From contig NC_052136.2 in assembly GCF_016086655.4 (NCBI RefSeq), positions 14,694,001 to 14,758,000 of the forward strand: DNA of 64,000 nt, read 5' to 3'. The notes below the pieces were generated by a model. That model searched no databases, was not told the origin of the DNA, and saw only the letters and a program-made list of their open reading frames with translations. The stretch is from Lepeophtheirus salmonis (taxonomy: Eukaryota > Arthropoda > Copepoda > Siphonostomatoida > Caligidae). Below, one piece after another: positions 25,255 to 36,200 of the stretch. The translations under genes and the position numbers were made by a program. Every line of letters starts with the position of its first letter. The first letter of the stretch is position 1.

Positions 25255-25477
25255 ATATTCGATTTATTTGTTCTATGCCTATGCAAAGGTTATATAGAAG
25301 TCATACAATTTTCTCATGCCATTCATGTAGTGCGATATCTCTTTAGTTTCCAAATAGGTCCTAGTCTAGGCGATTACCTCTTGACTACCTCCGATTTTCT
25401 TTTCCAGCAATCATTTTTTAGGTCGGAAAAGGGAGGGGGAAGTCACTGGGGATCAGATCTGTAGAATACATTGGATG
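25255..25477 (-). pseudogene. Mariner transposase C-terminal remnant
   Basis: From 25477 downward the minus strand reads HPMYSTDLIPSDFPLPF and then, with stops, KMIAGKENRR, DLFGN, HEWHEKIV and NLCIGIEQI. 'HP-YS-DL-PSDF' is the block holding the third catalytic aspartate of mariner (D,D34D) transposases, and the remainder follows the usual tail with a FA-----Y--GI--L--RW pattern, much decayed. The D of 'SDF' is retained. It sits just inside the left terminal repeat, as expected for a 3' end. No first or second catalytic block was found. Confidence 0.6.
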
Positions 25478-25950
25478 AAAAAAGAATTCATAGCCTAATC
25501 CTTACAATTTTGCAGTTTTTCTTTGTAGTGATTTGGGATAAAAAAACACTTTTTTGTTTTTCTGATGGGACCTTTTTTAATTTTTTTATTGAGGTTTTCA
25601 TTTCATATGTGGAAATGACATAAAAAATAAATGAAGGAAGTAGGAGCACATAAAAAATATTATAAATAAACATTTCAGTTTATAATTATCCCTCTCCTAA
25701 AAAAACATACCTAATCATTAAACACATATTACAAAGCAAAAACAACCAAATAAAATCTGCCGACATACATAATTCGGAGGACACATATCAACATATAGCA
25801 AGAACCGAAATGAGAGCAAATAAGAATGAAATGTATCTTTAAAAGTACCATCAGTCTCCATAGAAAGACTATTTCTTTTTAAACGCTGTGTCTGACCTTA
25901 CAATCCACTTTAAAAAGTCCATATATTTTTCCAATATCAAGGGTTAATAC

Positions 25951-26340
25951 ATAATACCATCAGATCCAGAGGTGTCCGGAGCAATGAAAGAAAAAGCTGC
26001 ATATTTTGCAATAGGTGAGATGATAGGAGCTCTAATACCCTCAAAGGGTTCGTAATTCGTGATTTGACTAGGAATAAGAGCTGTGGAATTCAACAATACT
26101 AATTCCAACGCCTTTGTCTTTCCTGAGGATCTCTTTCGTTTTGAAAGTCCAAACAAAAGCAGTGCTCTTGAGAGTTTTGATCATGGGTCCTCCCGTCCCT
26201 TTATGTTTAAGGCAATATATTGTCTTATAAGTGGAACAATCTACGAAAGCGTGTATAGGGGAGTTAAAAGTTTTCCCAGAGTCCTTACATGGAGCAATAT
26301 AAAAAACAAGGCCAGTCGATATTTGAAACTGCGCTATTAA
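25951..26340 (+). other. Unassigned semi-open frame inside the mariner-bounded element
   Basis: On the plus strand the frame from about 25951 has only two stops (near 26050-26062) before ending at 26338; it includes SGAMKEKAAYFAIGEM and FVFPEDLFRFESPNKSS. The opposite strand is also open for 70 codons (25944-26156). I do not recognise either product. GC content is somewhat higher than the flanks. It may be unrelated DNA trapped between mariner ends, or transposase decayed past recognition. Confidence 0.25.
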
Positions 26341-26572
26341 TCTTTTGTCGTCATAAATATATAGTAAGGATCTATTTTTTTATTCCAAGATTTCGGGAAA
26401 TCTCATATATTTTAACACTTTCACTCACAATGCTTGATCTCAAGAACCATTTTTCCGACATCTGACCAACTTGTGCACGTATCATTTGAAGGTTTCTATT
26501 GACTAAAAATAAAATGATTTAATTATAGTGGCGCCATCTGTGGGTCAGCTTACATACTTTTCAGTCTATCTA

Positions 26573-28215
26573 TTATAACAACATAAAAAGGCGGGGAATA
26601 TGCCATGCGGCAAGTTCTTTAAATGCAAAAAAAATCGCGACAAAATTAACCAAAACGCAATTAAATAGCTCTTGCAAAATAAAGTCATAAATTATAATAT
26701 GAACTTTTACAGTTCCCTTGAGGAACTTTCCAAATAATTTTAAATTTAATAAATGTTTTAGCAAACTCTATTGTGACATTAAGTATATCTGCACACATCT
26801 TTAAAAGTATAAAAAAACCTCCAAAACATACTTATTAAGAGAGGAAACGGAGGGTAGTAAAAACTGAAATAATTTTTTTAAAGAGTTTTATGAAAAGTTT
26901 ATTAGACATATTATGTGTTATATATGTAGAAAGAGACTGATGTAATTATATATACACGTATCGCCTTCAAACGCATACATTATAAGAACTCAAAACATAA
27001 ACAATGAGGAACACATGTCTGTTTCATAACTTTTTGTTAATATAATTGAAAGTACATATTATTATAAATTATTTATGTTCATAAGTAAAAATATACATAA
27101 ATTCACTAACAAAAATACAAATAAAAACTATTCACAGAGGAATTGACTCATTTCTAGAATATAAAAAAAAATATTTCTTTCATTCTCTTTATGTGACGTC
27201 AGCATGCAAATGTTTTATAAGAATTAAAAATGTTGATTTTTTTCCATTTATCCTTGTTGGACTTGGAGTAGAATTGAGGATCATTATCAAAGTAATTGCT
27301 GTCTATATTATTGCTAGATACGGGGTGGGATCTATGTTTATTTCCGTTTCCCTTGATTAACTGCCTAATACAAGTTTGATTATACATTTATGTTCATATA
27401 ATGTAGCAAATAAATTATCTATTACGTTTGCAAAGGATCAAATGTTTTTCTCTAGATAACCTACTTTTCTAGTCCCCATTCGATCCAAAACATAATTATT
27501 TGTACAAATTTAGCCATTTTATAAGGATTTTCAGTATCTATTAATTTTATATATTTCAAATATCATGCATTGGCTTTGACCTAAAGTCTTATTCTATAAA
27601 ATGCTTCATCTTTTTTAATTATTAAAGCTGTTTGACAACAATATTTAATTTCATGGAAATTTGTTCATTTTAATTAATAAATATATCAGCTATGAACCCC
27701 TTGGATGGAATTTCATTTGACGCCACAAATTGTATTATACAAATGCGCCTATGAAATGAGACTTTCGGCTATTGGTCCCAAGGTGTCCCCAGTTAGACAT
27801 TATAAACCGTTCCAAAAATCTAAATGCTTATTTTGACATGTGTCAACGATATTTAATTCATTGTTTGTATAGTTTCATTCAACAACGCACTTTTTTCGCT
27901 CGTAAAAATGTCTCATTTTGTGCCTACAAACGATGTCCGGACAACATTGATTTTCTGTTACCAATTGAAGAAAAATGCTTCTCAAGCCCACCAAATGCTT
28001 GTTAAGCTTACGGTGGACATGCTTTAAGTAGAGTACGGTGCTTGGGAGGCTTAAAAAAATTCCAAAGTGGTGATTTGTGTGGCCTGTAAGATAATATCTT
28101 AATATCATATTTTGGCTAACCCCAAAAACTGGTTTAGAAAGATAGATGTATTGATAGAGGAAGATATACGTTAATTCCCGTTGAGTTGTGTGTGTGTGTG
28201 GGGGGGGAAGGGGGT
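26573..28215. other. Non-coding stretch
   Basis: No gene assigned. The minus frame at 27875-28324 includes TENQCCPDIVCRHKMRHFY, which is cysteine-rich but not clearly any domain. A TGACGTCA site lies at about 27193-27200. A (GT)n/G-run simple repeat sits at about 28188-28210. Confidence 0.35.
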
Positions 28216-28219
28216 AAAT

Positions 28220-28655
28220 AAGTCCAAAAATTGAATTTTTTAGAAATAAATTAAAAAAAAAAATTTTTTGGAAAAAAATTTCAATAATCCATAGCTTTTC
28301 TAAAAAAAAATTTAGAAAACCCATAGCTTTTAATAAAAAACTTCAAAAAAATTCCAATTTTTTTTTCAAAAATTCATAGATATTTACAAATTTTTTTAGA
28401 AAAAAATTTCAAAAATTATATTTCAAATATTAAGTTGTCTGAAAAAAATATCAAAATCCATAGTTATGCACATTGTAATATTAAATTATTTCCAAAAACA
28501 ATTAGAATAATTAAATTAAATTTCAAATATACATTTTTTGAAAAAAACAATTTGAATAATTCAATTAAATTTTCTAGTCAAAAGCAAAAAAAAATTAATT
28601 TGGGGAAAGGACTACAGGCCCTTCAACCCACACCCTACGAATACCCCTGACACTA
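28220..28655 (+). repeat. Dispersed A/T-rich repeat family 5, copy with GC-richer 3' end
   Basis: Blocks like 'AAAAATTTCAAAAATCCATA' and 'AAATTTTTTGGAAAAAAATT' alternate, then 'AGTCAAAAGCAAAAAAAATT', 'TTTGGGGAAAGGACTACAGG', 'CCCTTCAACCCACACCC'. The same left-to-right order is found at 45290-45735 and 46690-47040, and reversed at 55025-55165. The polarity (low-complexity body, defined terminus) shows one repeat family rather than chance composition. Non-coding. Confidence 0.65.
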
Positions 28656-28659
28656 CTGA

Positions 28660-29225
28660 CTTCATATTATGAAGCCAAACATATAAAAAAATGAAGATGT
28701 GAAGCGGAATTTATAATAAAGTTCATGAAACACTCTGTTTTTTCTTATATCGTAGTTAACTCCATGTTTTATTAATACCCTGGAGTCGTCAAATGATGAG
28801 ATTCAAACAGTAAGTAGAGCTTCTGCTGTAGGGGTGGAGGTAGGGAGAGAAAGAAAAAAGTATTTTGTGAGCAAGAGGGGGCAGAGGGAGTAATCATAAC
28901 CATTCCATTCTCAAAGAATCTCTTGAGAGGGGTCAATCTTATGTAAGTTTTAAAGAAGAAGAAGTCATAAAGTTGTCTGCCATGAAGGAAATAACTAAGC
29001 ACAGCTCATCAACAACAACCGTATCAATTTTATCAAATTATTTCATGAAGAAAAAGGAAAAAAAAAGAAGGAAAAGATAAAAGGTGCTATTGATATGAGT
29101 TCCCAACAATACGAAAAATAAAAATAAGTACACATTAAAGTGTGAGAATTAGAAAATAGATAATGGAAATTTGTTATAGTCGTTTGTTTTCCACCCAAAA
29201 ACGTTTGCAAGACACACGTATGGTA
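28660..29225. other. Non-coding stretch
   Basis: Nothing assignable. Purine-rich stretches are present (about 28820-28890 and 29045-29080). Confidence 0.4.
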
Positions 29226-29229
29226 TATA

Positions 29230-29660
29230 CAGGGAGTAGGGATCAAATTGTGCCCAAAAAAAATTTCTACAAAAAACAACACAAAATATACATTTTTTAA
29301 CTTTTTTTTTATTGAAAATCAAAACTATGAGGAGCATATAGGTATAGAGTAGCCATTCATTCGATATAATCGCCGTTGGCATCAATAACGGCCTCAATAC
29401 GGCCTCTGAAACGGCCGCAGGCTCTTCTGACCATCTCATTGTCCATGTTGCAGAATACTTCCTTGATGGAGTCCATCAGGCTGGCCTTGGTGCTATGGGG
29501 ATGTCTGTTGGTATGTCTCTCGACATAGCCGCAGACAAAATAGTCCAAAGGATTAATGTCGGGAGAGTTAGAAGGCCACAAATCCTTGGTTACGACGTCA
29601 TAACAGTTCTCGGTTAACCACTGCATGGCGATTTTGTACATACTCAACGATACGTACAAA
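29230..29660 (-). mobile_element. Tc1/mariner element, 3' end fragment
   Basis: A TA-flanked tip 'CAGGGAGTAGGGATCAAATT' begins at 29230, fitting the 'TACAGGG' start seen on many Tc1/mariner ends, including the element at 36201. It is followed, reading inward, by an A/T-rich 3' UTR and then the transposase C-terminus. The match stops near 29660, where purine-rich sequence begins, so the 5' part of the element is missing. Confidence 0.65.
29357..29659 (-). pseudogene. Tc1/mariner transposase, C-terminal 100 codons, open
   Basis: An uninterrupted frame of 100 codons ends at a stop at 29357. It contains AMQWLTENCYDVV, WPSNSPDINPLDYFVCGYVE, then HPHSTKASLMDSIKEVF and RRACGRFRGRIEAVIDANGD. This is the segment from just after the second catalytic residue to the C-terminus. 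The third acidic residue in 'PLDY' is present, and is Asp rather than the Glu of canonical Tc1, so the family is mariner/maT-like by that criterion. The N-terminal DNA-binding part and the first two catalytic residues are absent, so the gene is broken although this part is hardly decayed. It is probably one of the younger fragments here. The listed methionine is arbitrary. Confidence 0.82.
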
Positions 29661-29896
29661 AAGTCACTTCTTGTAAGAAAAAGGGAGGGGGGAAGGGGAA
29701 GAAGAATGATTATTATTGCTGGAAAAAAAAAGAGAGGTTAAATCAAACAACAAATAAGCAAAAAGTCCAATCTCATTCTGTTCACATAGCCCAGTAAACG
29801 CTATGTTACCATAAAGGGACATTGGATGTATAATAATAACCGCTAGGGCGCTCTCTATCCAGTCAAAACCTGACATAACCTCAAATTTTAAATATA

Positions 29897-29975
29897 TAGT
29901 GTCGTGTCCGGCCAGTTCTTATTCATTTGGTACACTCCAGTCTTAGGAGTATTCCTATTGGTCCTTGGTTTTTTT
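29897..29975 (+). repeat. MITE left arm, solo
   Basis: 'TATAGTGTCGTGTCCGGCCAG', 'TTCTTATTCATTTGGTACAC' and 'CAGTCTTAGGAGTATTCC' follow the left arm of the foldback element at 56626-56850 (same TATAGTGTCGTGT tip). The right arm is absent. Confidence 0.6.
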
Positions 29976-30107
29976 TTATAATGCCAAATAAGATATATGA
30001 AGTATGTATTAAGAGCCATTGACCATATCTTGTAAAAAATATTTATATTTTCATAATTATTTTTACATAGTAATATATTTTCAAGCATAATTATCGTTTA
30101 AAGCGTG

Positions 30108-30172
30108 AGCGGAAAACTGCATTGGAGAAAATTGCCATGGAGGAAAATTCCCCGGAGAAAACTGCCCGTATT
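30108..30172 (+). repeat. Four-copy 15-bp tandem repeat
   Basis: Successive units GCGGAAAACTGCATT, GGAGAAAATTGCCAT, GGAGGAAAATTCCCC and GGAGAAAACTGCCCG. It directly adjoins the transposase C-terminal relic at 30176, so it may be that element's terminal or subterminal repeat. Confidence 0.7.
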
Positions 30173-30175
30173 TTA

Positions 30176-30372
30176 TTTAATCACTACTATTTGAGTATTT
30201 AAAGTAATTTCCCTCAACTGCAATGACAGCTTCTACACATCGCTGAATTGAGGAGTAAGCTGATTTACTTATGTTATTGTGGGAGCTCCATCCATTTTTA
30301 TGCACAAGAGCAGCATAGGCTCAACTTAGTTTGATCCCCTGATTCAAAATATGATCTTTTATTATGAAATCA
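30176..30372 (-). pseudogene. Transposase C-terminal relic, Tc1/mariner type
   Basis: The minus strand reads VHKNGWSSHNNISKSAYSSI then QRCVEAVIAVEGNYFKY followed by a stop within a few codons. The pattern 'I-K-A--S---C-E-VIA-EG-YF' fits the last 35-40 residues of Tc1/mariner transposases. Only this tail is recognisable. A stretch with N-terminal character (SSKRAAIIVGHLSLKESG) lies at about 31040-31095 on the opposite strand and may belong to a separate fragment. Confidence 0.5.
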
Positions 30373-30379
30373 ATTCAAA

Positions 30380-32325
30380 AATGAGTTTTTTCCTTCAAAT
30401 ATTGTCATGGCCTTATCTTAAATTGACAATGATATAGAGCGTTTTTATTGGAGAGGCTCTTTTTTAAATTAAAGCTCATACTTTCAGCTATCAAATGCAA
30501 TACTTTTAAGCTTTTTGAATCTATTCGTCTTTAAGCTATGAGCCTCTGAAAAAAAGCATCTATTTTCCACTTTGTAGAAAGATAACTCGAGTTAAAAGTA
30601 TGATGCAGACATTTTAAAAATGGTTTTAGAATTTTTTAACATTTGGCTATAAAATATATTAACATAATTTATCCCTATCTTTAACACTGAGGGCTTAAAA
30701 CAGCTTTGAACCTTAAAAATAGCCAAAAATAACAAAAAACGTTTGGCCTTTTTCTGAAGGCTACGAGAGAAAAAATAAGGCTAAATTCGGAATCAATAGG
30801 ATCAAACGTTATAAAATAGAGCATATAATGTTTATGTACCATTTTTGCTGTTGAAAAGAGTTATCACCCTTGGGGAATATATGTTACTATGCACCTTCTA
30901 GTAGGCCTCCGTGTCGACAGGCTGTCCTTGTTTGAGAAAGTAGGGGGGCATCCTCTTCCCGTCACTGCTTGATGGACGCAATATTTTTTGTGTGGTTATA
31001 TTTCATCCTCCTTTTTCGACACAGATAGTAAGCAGGGACTCCTCAAAACGGGCTGCAATCATCGTTGGTCATTTGAGCTTGAAAGAGAGTGGCATCGACT
31101 TTCCTGTTTTGTTATTTAGCCAAACTGAAAAAAGGATTGCCAAATGTCGGAAAAAGTATCAAAGTCGTTTAATTACTCCCTTCCCCCGTGTAATTGTTAA
31201 TTTTTTCCTCAGCATTAAAGCACTAACAAATAAATATCAATAAATTACCATTCAAAAGATCGACATACCTTATCTTACATAAGTATTTACTTAGTTTTAT
31301 TTACTTCAAAAAATTACCAAAATCGGAATTCGTGAAGAAAATGGCAAAACAACAAAAAAATCACAAATTTTGCAAAAAAAAAAAATATATATTATTAATA
31401 CTATATTTTGGGATTTTAAAGATAAACTCTTTCCCAACATAATTTTTTTCGTACTTGCAAAACAAACAAGTTATGGAGACTAATGTTAGCTAAAATTTAT
31501 TAACCCCAGTTACTGATTCAGTTTTGCAAATATTCCAAAAATTAATTAACAAAATATTCTGGAAATCGAAAATACTCATTTATGAAAATTGGGTTAGCAT
31601 TATTTTTTAAGAAAACATCGTTTTGTAGCATTTTTTCGTAAAAAATGTAAAATTGACGTTTGATGAAAAAAAGAGGCACAATATGAAAAAAAAAAAATGA
31701 AAAATTATTGAGAGAATGACTGATATTTCAGTTAAACATTAGTTTTCATGTGTCAAATTTTAATGCAAACGAATCTCTAGACTAGTTTTTACAAACTTAA
31801 CTTCATTTACGAATCCAATATTTAATCGGAAGGTTTTTTTTTTTGCAACTGAAAAAAAAAACGCAATTGTAATTATGCATCGAATAAAAGGCAATTTTTG
31901 ATGTAATAACATAGAAAATAACTCTTCAGGAAATCCTCAATGTTAATCTCCGCTACTCACATGTAGTAACTCAATACATATATGTTTCTCCTCAAGAATG
32001 AAATAATAATAATTACAGCCTGAGGTTTTTTATATATGCCTTTTGGTCTCTAGAACGTTTCCTAGCATGCTTTGCCTACAGAACACTCTTTGCTAAATCT
32101 CATTATATTTCACATGCAGTATTTTTCGTTTTATATGCGTACTTCATTCTTTCTTTTTTTAAATATTAGCTCGTTGTTAAATTGAGTTATATTCTGACAA
32201 TTAATTTTTTAAAGTGCTCTTTTTTAACTGAGAATCGAAATATTTGTTGACACTTTATAACAAACCCTTATTTTTATCATTGCGATCAAGAATGAGGAAT
32301 TTATCAGACTTCCAAAGAAAGAATG
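30380..32325. other. Mostly non-coding stretch
   Basis: The plus frame at 30992-31243 contains a helix-turn-helix-like N-terminal stretch plus CRKKYQSRL and might be a transposase start, but no catalytic region follows. The dispersed 'TTTCTCCTCAAGAATGAAAT' repeat is at about 31925-32010. The rest is A/T-rich with no feature. Confidence 0.35.
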
Positions 32326-32329
32326 CAAA

Positions 32330-32700
32330 AGAAACCTCAAATTAAATTCATTAAAATTTGAAAAAGTTTATAGAGAATCTGTCCCTTCCATATTAACTGA
32401 TAAAAGTGGGCAACTGAATTTAAGCTTTGTCGCATATCCCTCGAAGATGAACCACGTGAAGGACGGTCAACAACTGCAAACAAACCGGAAACGATCGAAA
32501 ATGTACTTGATATCGTGTAGAACAATGGACGAATGAGATAGTCGAGGTTGTGAGGATATTGGAAGAAAGGGTGTAAAACATATTGCCCGAAGAATTAAGG
32601 ATACGTAAGCTATCTGTAAGATGGGTGCCGTATTTGCTGATCATAAGCAATGTGCAAACAATTTTAGCAGCAATCTTTGGATTCAACTGCGCAACGGATA
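32330..32700 (+). pseudogene. Mariner transposase, N-terminal/HTH relic
   Basis: The plus strand gives VYRESVPSILTDK then, one frame over, KWATEFKLCRISLEDEPREG and RSTTANKPETIENVLDIV. Mariners carry the order Y-ESAPSY-TV-KW---FK-GR-S-EDEPR-GRP-T, so this is the segment between the two DNA-binding motifs. Further on HILPEELRIRKLSVRWVPYL matches the H-L--EL-MRKL-ARWVPRLLT linker before the first catalytic residue. Several frameshifts and stops are present and the catalytic part is missing. Confidence 0.75.
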
Positions 32701-33170
32701 AATGTAATATTTATTTTTTATACTACCCATTAAACGGTTGTTTTCGCTTGGTATAATGATGGAACTATGTTCCAAAATTTCAATGTATGCACCAATAAAG
32801 TCTCACTATATAATGAATTGTAACCAAAAACAAAAAGCTAATAAAATTTGTACAGTAAGAAAAAAAAAAAAAAAAAAAAACCCGTCAACAATTCGAATAG
32901 AAAAATGATGATCACTTCTCCGTTCACATTCGATATGAATGAATATCGATACTACAAAACACTCGTGGAATGACGAACAATCATAATATGAGGCAAGAGC
33001 ATTATTTTATCCTTACTCCAATAGAAAATAACCTTTTAATGCGTTAAAAAAAATACAATTACATTTTTTGGTTAAAAAATTCAATGTGGACATACATTTT
33101 AAACAAAAATAAGCATCTTACGACGAATAAATCTAATTTATTTTTATACTAAGACAAAATATCCTAGAGA

Positions 33171-33514
33171 CATTTGTATGAGGAAATCATTATTAATGAA
33201 GTGTCCCATTTCAAAATGTCCTGAGGCAAAAGTACCAAGTGACCTCCAATAGATTTTGTACGGCGATTTGTTAACATGCCCCCCAAAAAAAAAAAAAAGT
33301 TTTTGGAAGTCAAGGAATATTATATACAAAATTAAAACCATTTTTGTAAAGAAAGTCGAATTCTGTCATTCTCAGGGCAAGAACTTATCACCTTCACCTC
33401 AATATTCATATACAACCCTTAATTATTGGTGTATATTGTATACATATACCATTAGTACCTACATATGCGAAATGGGACACTTCCTTAATAATGATTTCCT
33501 CATACACATTTTAT
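33171..33514. repeat. Inverted repeat, arms about 46 bp
   Basis: 'CATTTGTATGAGGAAATCAT' plus 'TATTAATGAAGTGTCCCATT' at 33171-33213 is repeated in reverse complement at about 33467-33514 with very few differences, around a loop of about 250 bp. Such low divergence over short arms suggests a fairly recent foldback or MITE-like element. Confidence 0.75.
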
Positions 33515-34414
33515 CTGAAGGAAGGCACGCAACGTATTTCCTTTGGATCATTAAGGAAATAATCTAGGTAGGAGATGATATAAATGACTTAAAGCACTTA
33601 TCACTGTTTTGAATCAGTCAATATTTTCTAATGATACATCCTTACTCCTAATATATTTGGACCAATATTTATGTATATTCCACATGAGGGGTTGAAATAT
33701 GCGTTTAATATGCGGTACATTGTTTTTTTTTTTTTTTTTAAATAATAGTTGTAAATCAGAAATATCTGTTAAAAATATGGGTAAATCTATTTTTTTTTAA
33801 TATTATAATGATTCGGGATTTCTTATCTGATGAAAATATCTTTCATGCTATACATAAATCTTATAAGATATATTGAAAAAATAAAATAAATCGTTAATTA
33901 ATTGATCAAAATCTGGCGAGATATTATTTTAAGGGGAAAAAATATAAGAAATTTTATAACTCATTTAGTGTGGATGAATATTTTAACTCCTCCTAATGGT
34001 ATTCATACGTTTTTATTGAATATCTAAGTAGGCTACGTACATATATATATCTATATCTATGATACATTGTTACAGTTTGGATGGGGTTAAAAGCTATAAA
34101 TATTTTAACCAAGGGTTCAAAGGTAACATATCTATTTATTTTGTAACTTTTTTAATTTTATGTTTTTCTGTGCATCAACCTTTAACAAATAATAGTTTGT
34201 AGGTATAGATGAATGTTTCAAGTAATAAGTGGGCTTTTAACTCTTTTGGAACATACATAGGCTAATTCTTTAAAGTCATGCCTTGAGACAAATACAAAAA
34301 CTTTCTTTCCCGCGTTTAAAATAGTCGTAAAATTCATTAGAGAATCTTCATTAACTCTTTTTTTTGTTGTACATACATATGGCATATTTTTTACTTCTCA
34401 CGAGTAGAGGTGTA

Positions 34415-35100
34415 CAAAATGGTTCTAGGACAATTAACCGAAACATTTTTGCCGAATAACATTTTTCCGAAGGACAATTTGCCAAATAATGTAAATAAAT
34501 GAGTGGTTTTTTTTCTGAAAAGTATTAATATTATATATTAAAAAATTTATTAAAAATTATTATATTCATTAATGGTTATTATACACAGAAGTATGTCGAA
34601 TTTATTTCAAATCTATACCGTTGTTGTACTTGAAAGAAATTAAATAAAAAACAAGCACAATCGAACTCATATCTTTCCATATTATTCTTACTGGAAAATA
34701 CTCATCCAATTTGGTTAATTTCGCTAAGTATGGTTGGGCCAACTACATGTGAAGGTCACTGCTCTTGCCTGATATTATGCTTCAATCCATGAATGTTAGT
34801 ATATGAGTAGAACAACGGTAAAGATACGAACTAAATTCGAAGTACATACTACCGTGTTGTGTTTACATAAGGATCATTAAGAAAAATAATTTCTAATATA
34901 AATATTTTTCTGCAAAAGAACAATCATTTAATTAATTTATAGTACATAGCATAAGAGCTATACCTATTTATCATACGATCACTTTAAATTGAATAAAATA
35001 TACAATCGCTTATATTATATATGATTTTTTGGCCAAATGTCTAAATGGTTCTTCGGCAAAAAAAAAAAAAAAAAAAAAAATTGCCCAAAAGTTCTCCCAA
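34415..35100. repeat. Possible foldback/MITE with 'AATGGTTCT...GCCGAA' ends
   Basis: The left side has AAATGGTTCTAGGACAATT, TTTTTGCCGAATAAC and CCGAAGGACAATTTGCCAAA. The right side holds GGCCAAATGTCTAAATGGTT, CTTCGGCAAAA and a 22-A run followed by TTGCCCAAAAGTTCTCCC, an approximate reverse complement of the left. Terminal matching is loose, so the boundaries are approximate. Confidence 0.45.
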
Positions 35101-35239
35101 TATATAAAATATATCACGAAACGAAAAAAAAATTGGTTTCAAATTTTACACAGAACCATGCATAATAAGAATAGTATTTAAAGATATCATATAAAAAAAT
35201 CCATCCATCTATCTATATATATTACAGGGAAACAGGGGC

Positions 35240-35465
35240 CTTTTGCAACACGGAAAAGTTAATTCAATTTTTAAAATTTTTTTCCAAAAATTTTTTGTCA
35301 CTAGGTAAGGTTTTTTGATATTTTTCTCCAAAAAATTTAATATATAAATTATATGGAATATTTGAAATTGTTTTCAAATAAATTTATATTTGAAAAAAAT
35401 TAAAATTTTTTGGAATTTTTCAAAAAAATTCCAAAAACCTAAAAAAAAAAATATATATATATAAT
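35240..35465 (+). repeat. A/T-rich repeat family 5, partial
   Basis: Alternating 'TTTTTTCCAAAAATTTTTTG' and 'TTTTTGGAATTTTTCAAAAA' blocks resemble the low-complexity body of the 28.2-kb repeat. The GC-richer terminus is not present. Confidence 0.4.
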
Positions 35466-36200
35466 CCAGTGGATACTCCTGGTTTATTGTTTAATTAATT
35501 AAAAAACTTATTAAAAGAATGCAAAAATGCTTGCAAAGAGTAAAGTTCTACTCTTTTTATTTTTTACCAAAAGTAGTTTTAGATAATGCACTTTAACATA
35601 TATTGTTATTTCATTAAAAATACCAAGAAACTAATAAAATTACTGGAAGTATATTGAATTTATTATTCTATAGTATAAATAAGTAAGGTACAAACTGACA
35701 GCTGTTTCTTTCTCTCTTTCTCCTCCATTCTTTTCAAAGTTGAATTCATTTATAGTTAATAAACTCCGTAGATAAATAAATCCTCAAATGAAATCGCTAG
35801 CTCCTGGAATTATAGTTTCAATCTCATGGCCAGGCAATTATCCCTATTATTATTTACCCTAAAGGCATTTATTTTAGAATATAATATAATATGGAATGAT
35901 ATGTTCGTATATAACTAACATACATGAGGACAGTTTATATCACATGTCTGGGTTTATCATGTAAAGTAATTATCTTTAATCGGATGAGTAACTGTGTCTC
36001 ATTATCTATTTTTGTACAGCGTACATTCTAAACTAGGTACTTGTTTGAAACGGAGTACACACAATAAACGATTAATGTAGAGTATATTAAACCATACGTA
36101 TATATAGTGTGGTCGAAAAGCATTTGCATATCTATATTAATAAACCAAAGTTTGCCCGTATTTCAGAATGGCTGTCTTTATGAAAACGAGTCATTGTATA

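Larger units (their letters stand above)
25203..26572 (-). mobile_element. Mariner-type element with diverged terminal inverted repeats
   Basis: The left end starts TAGGCGCCTGAAAAGTTCG then TAGGCTAAC (25203 on). The right end in reverse complement starts TAGATAGACTGAAAAGTATG then TAAGCTGAC (from 26572). The two align over about 28 bp with one gap. 'GAAAAGT' near the tip is typical of mariner ends, and TA at both outer tips fits the mariner target site. A transposase remnant lies only near the left end; the middle is not recognisably transposase. Orientation is taken from the coding remnant. Confidence 0.7.

Noticed and set aside
27875..28324. 149-codon minus frame with cysteines (TENQCCPDIVCRHKMRHFY)
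   Set aside because: Cysteine spacing fits no domain I can name, the frame runs into GT and A/T simple repeats, and the opposite strand is also open. Not listed as a gene.
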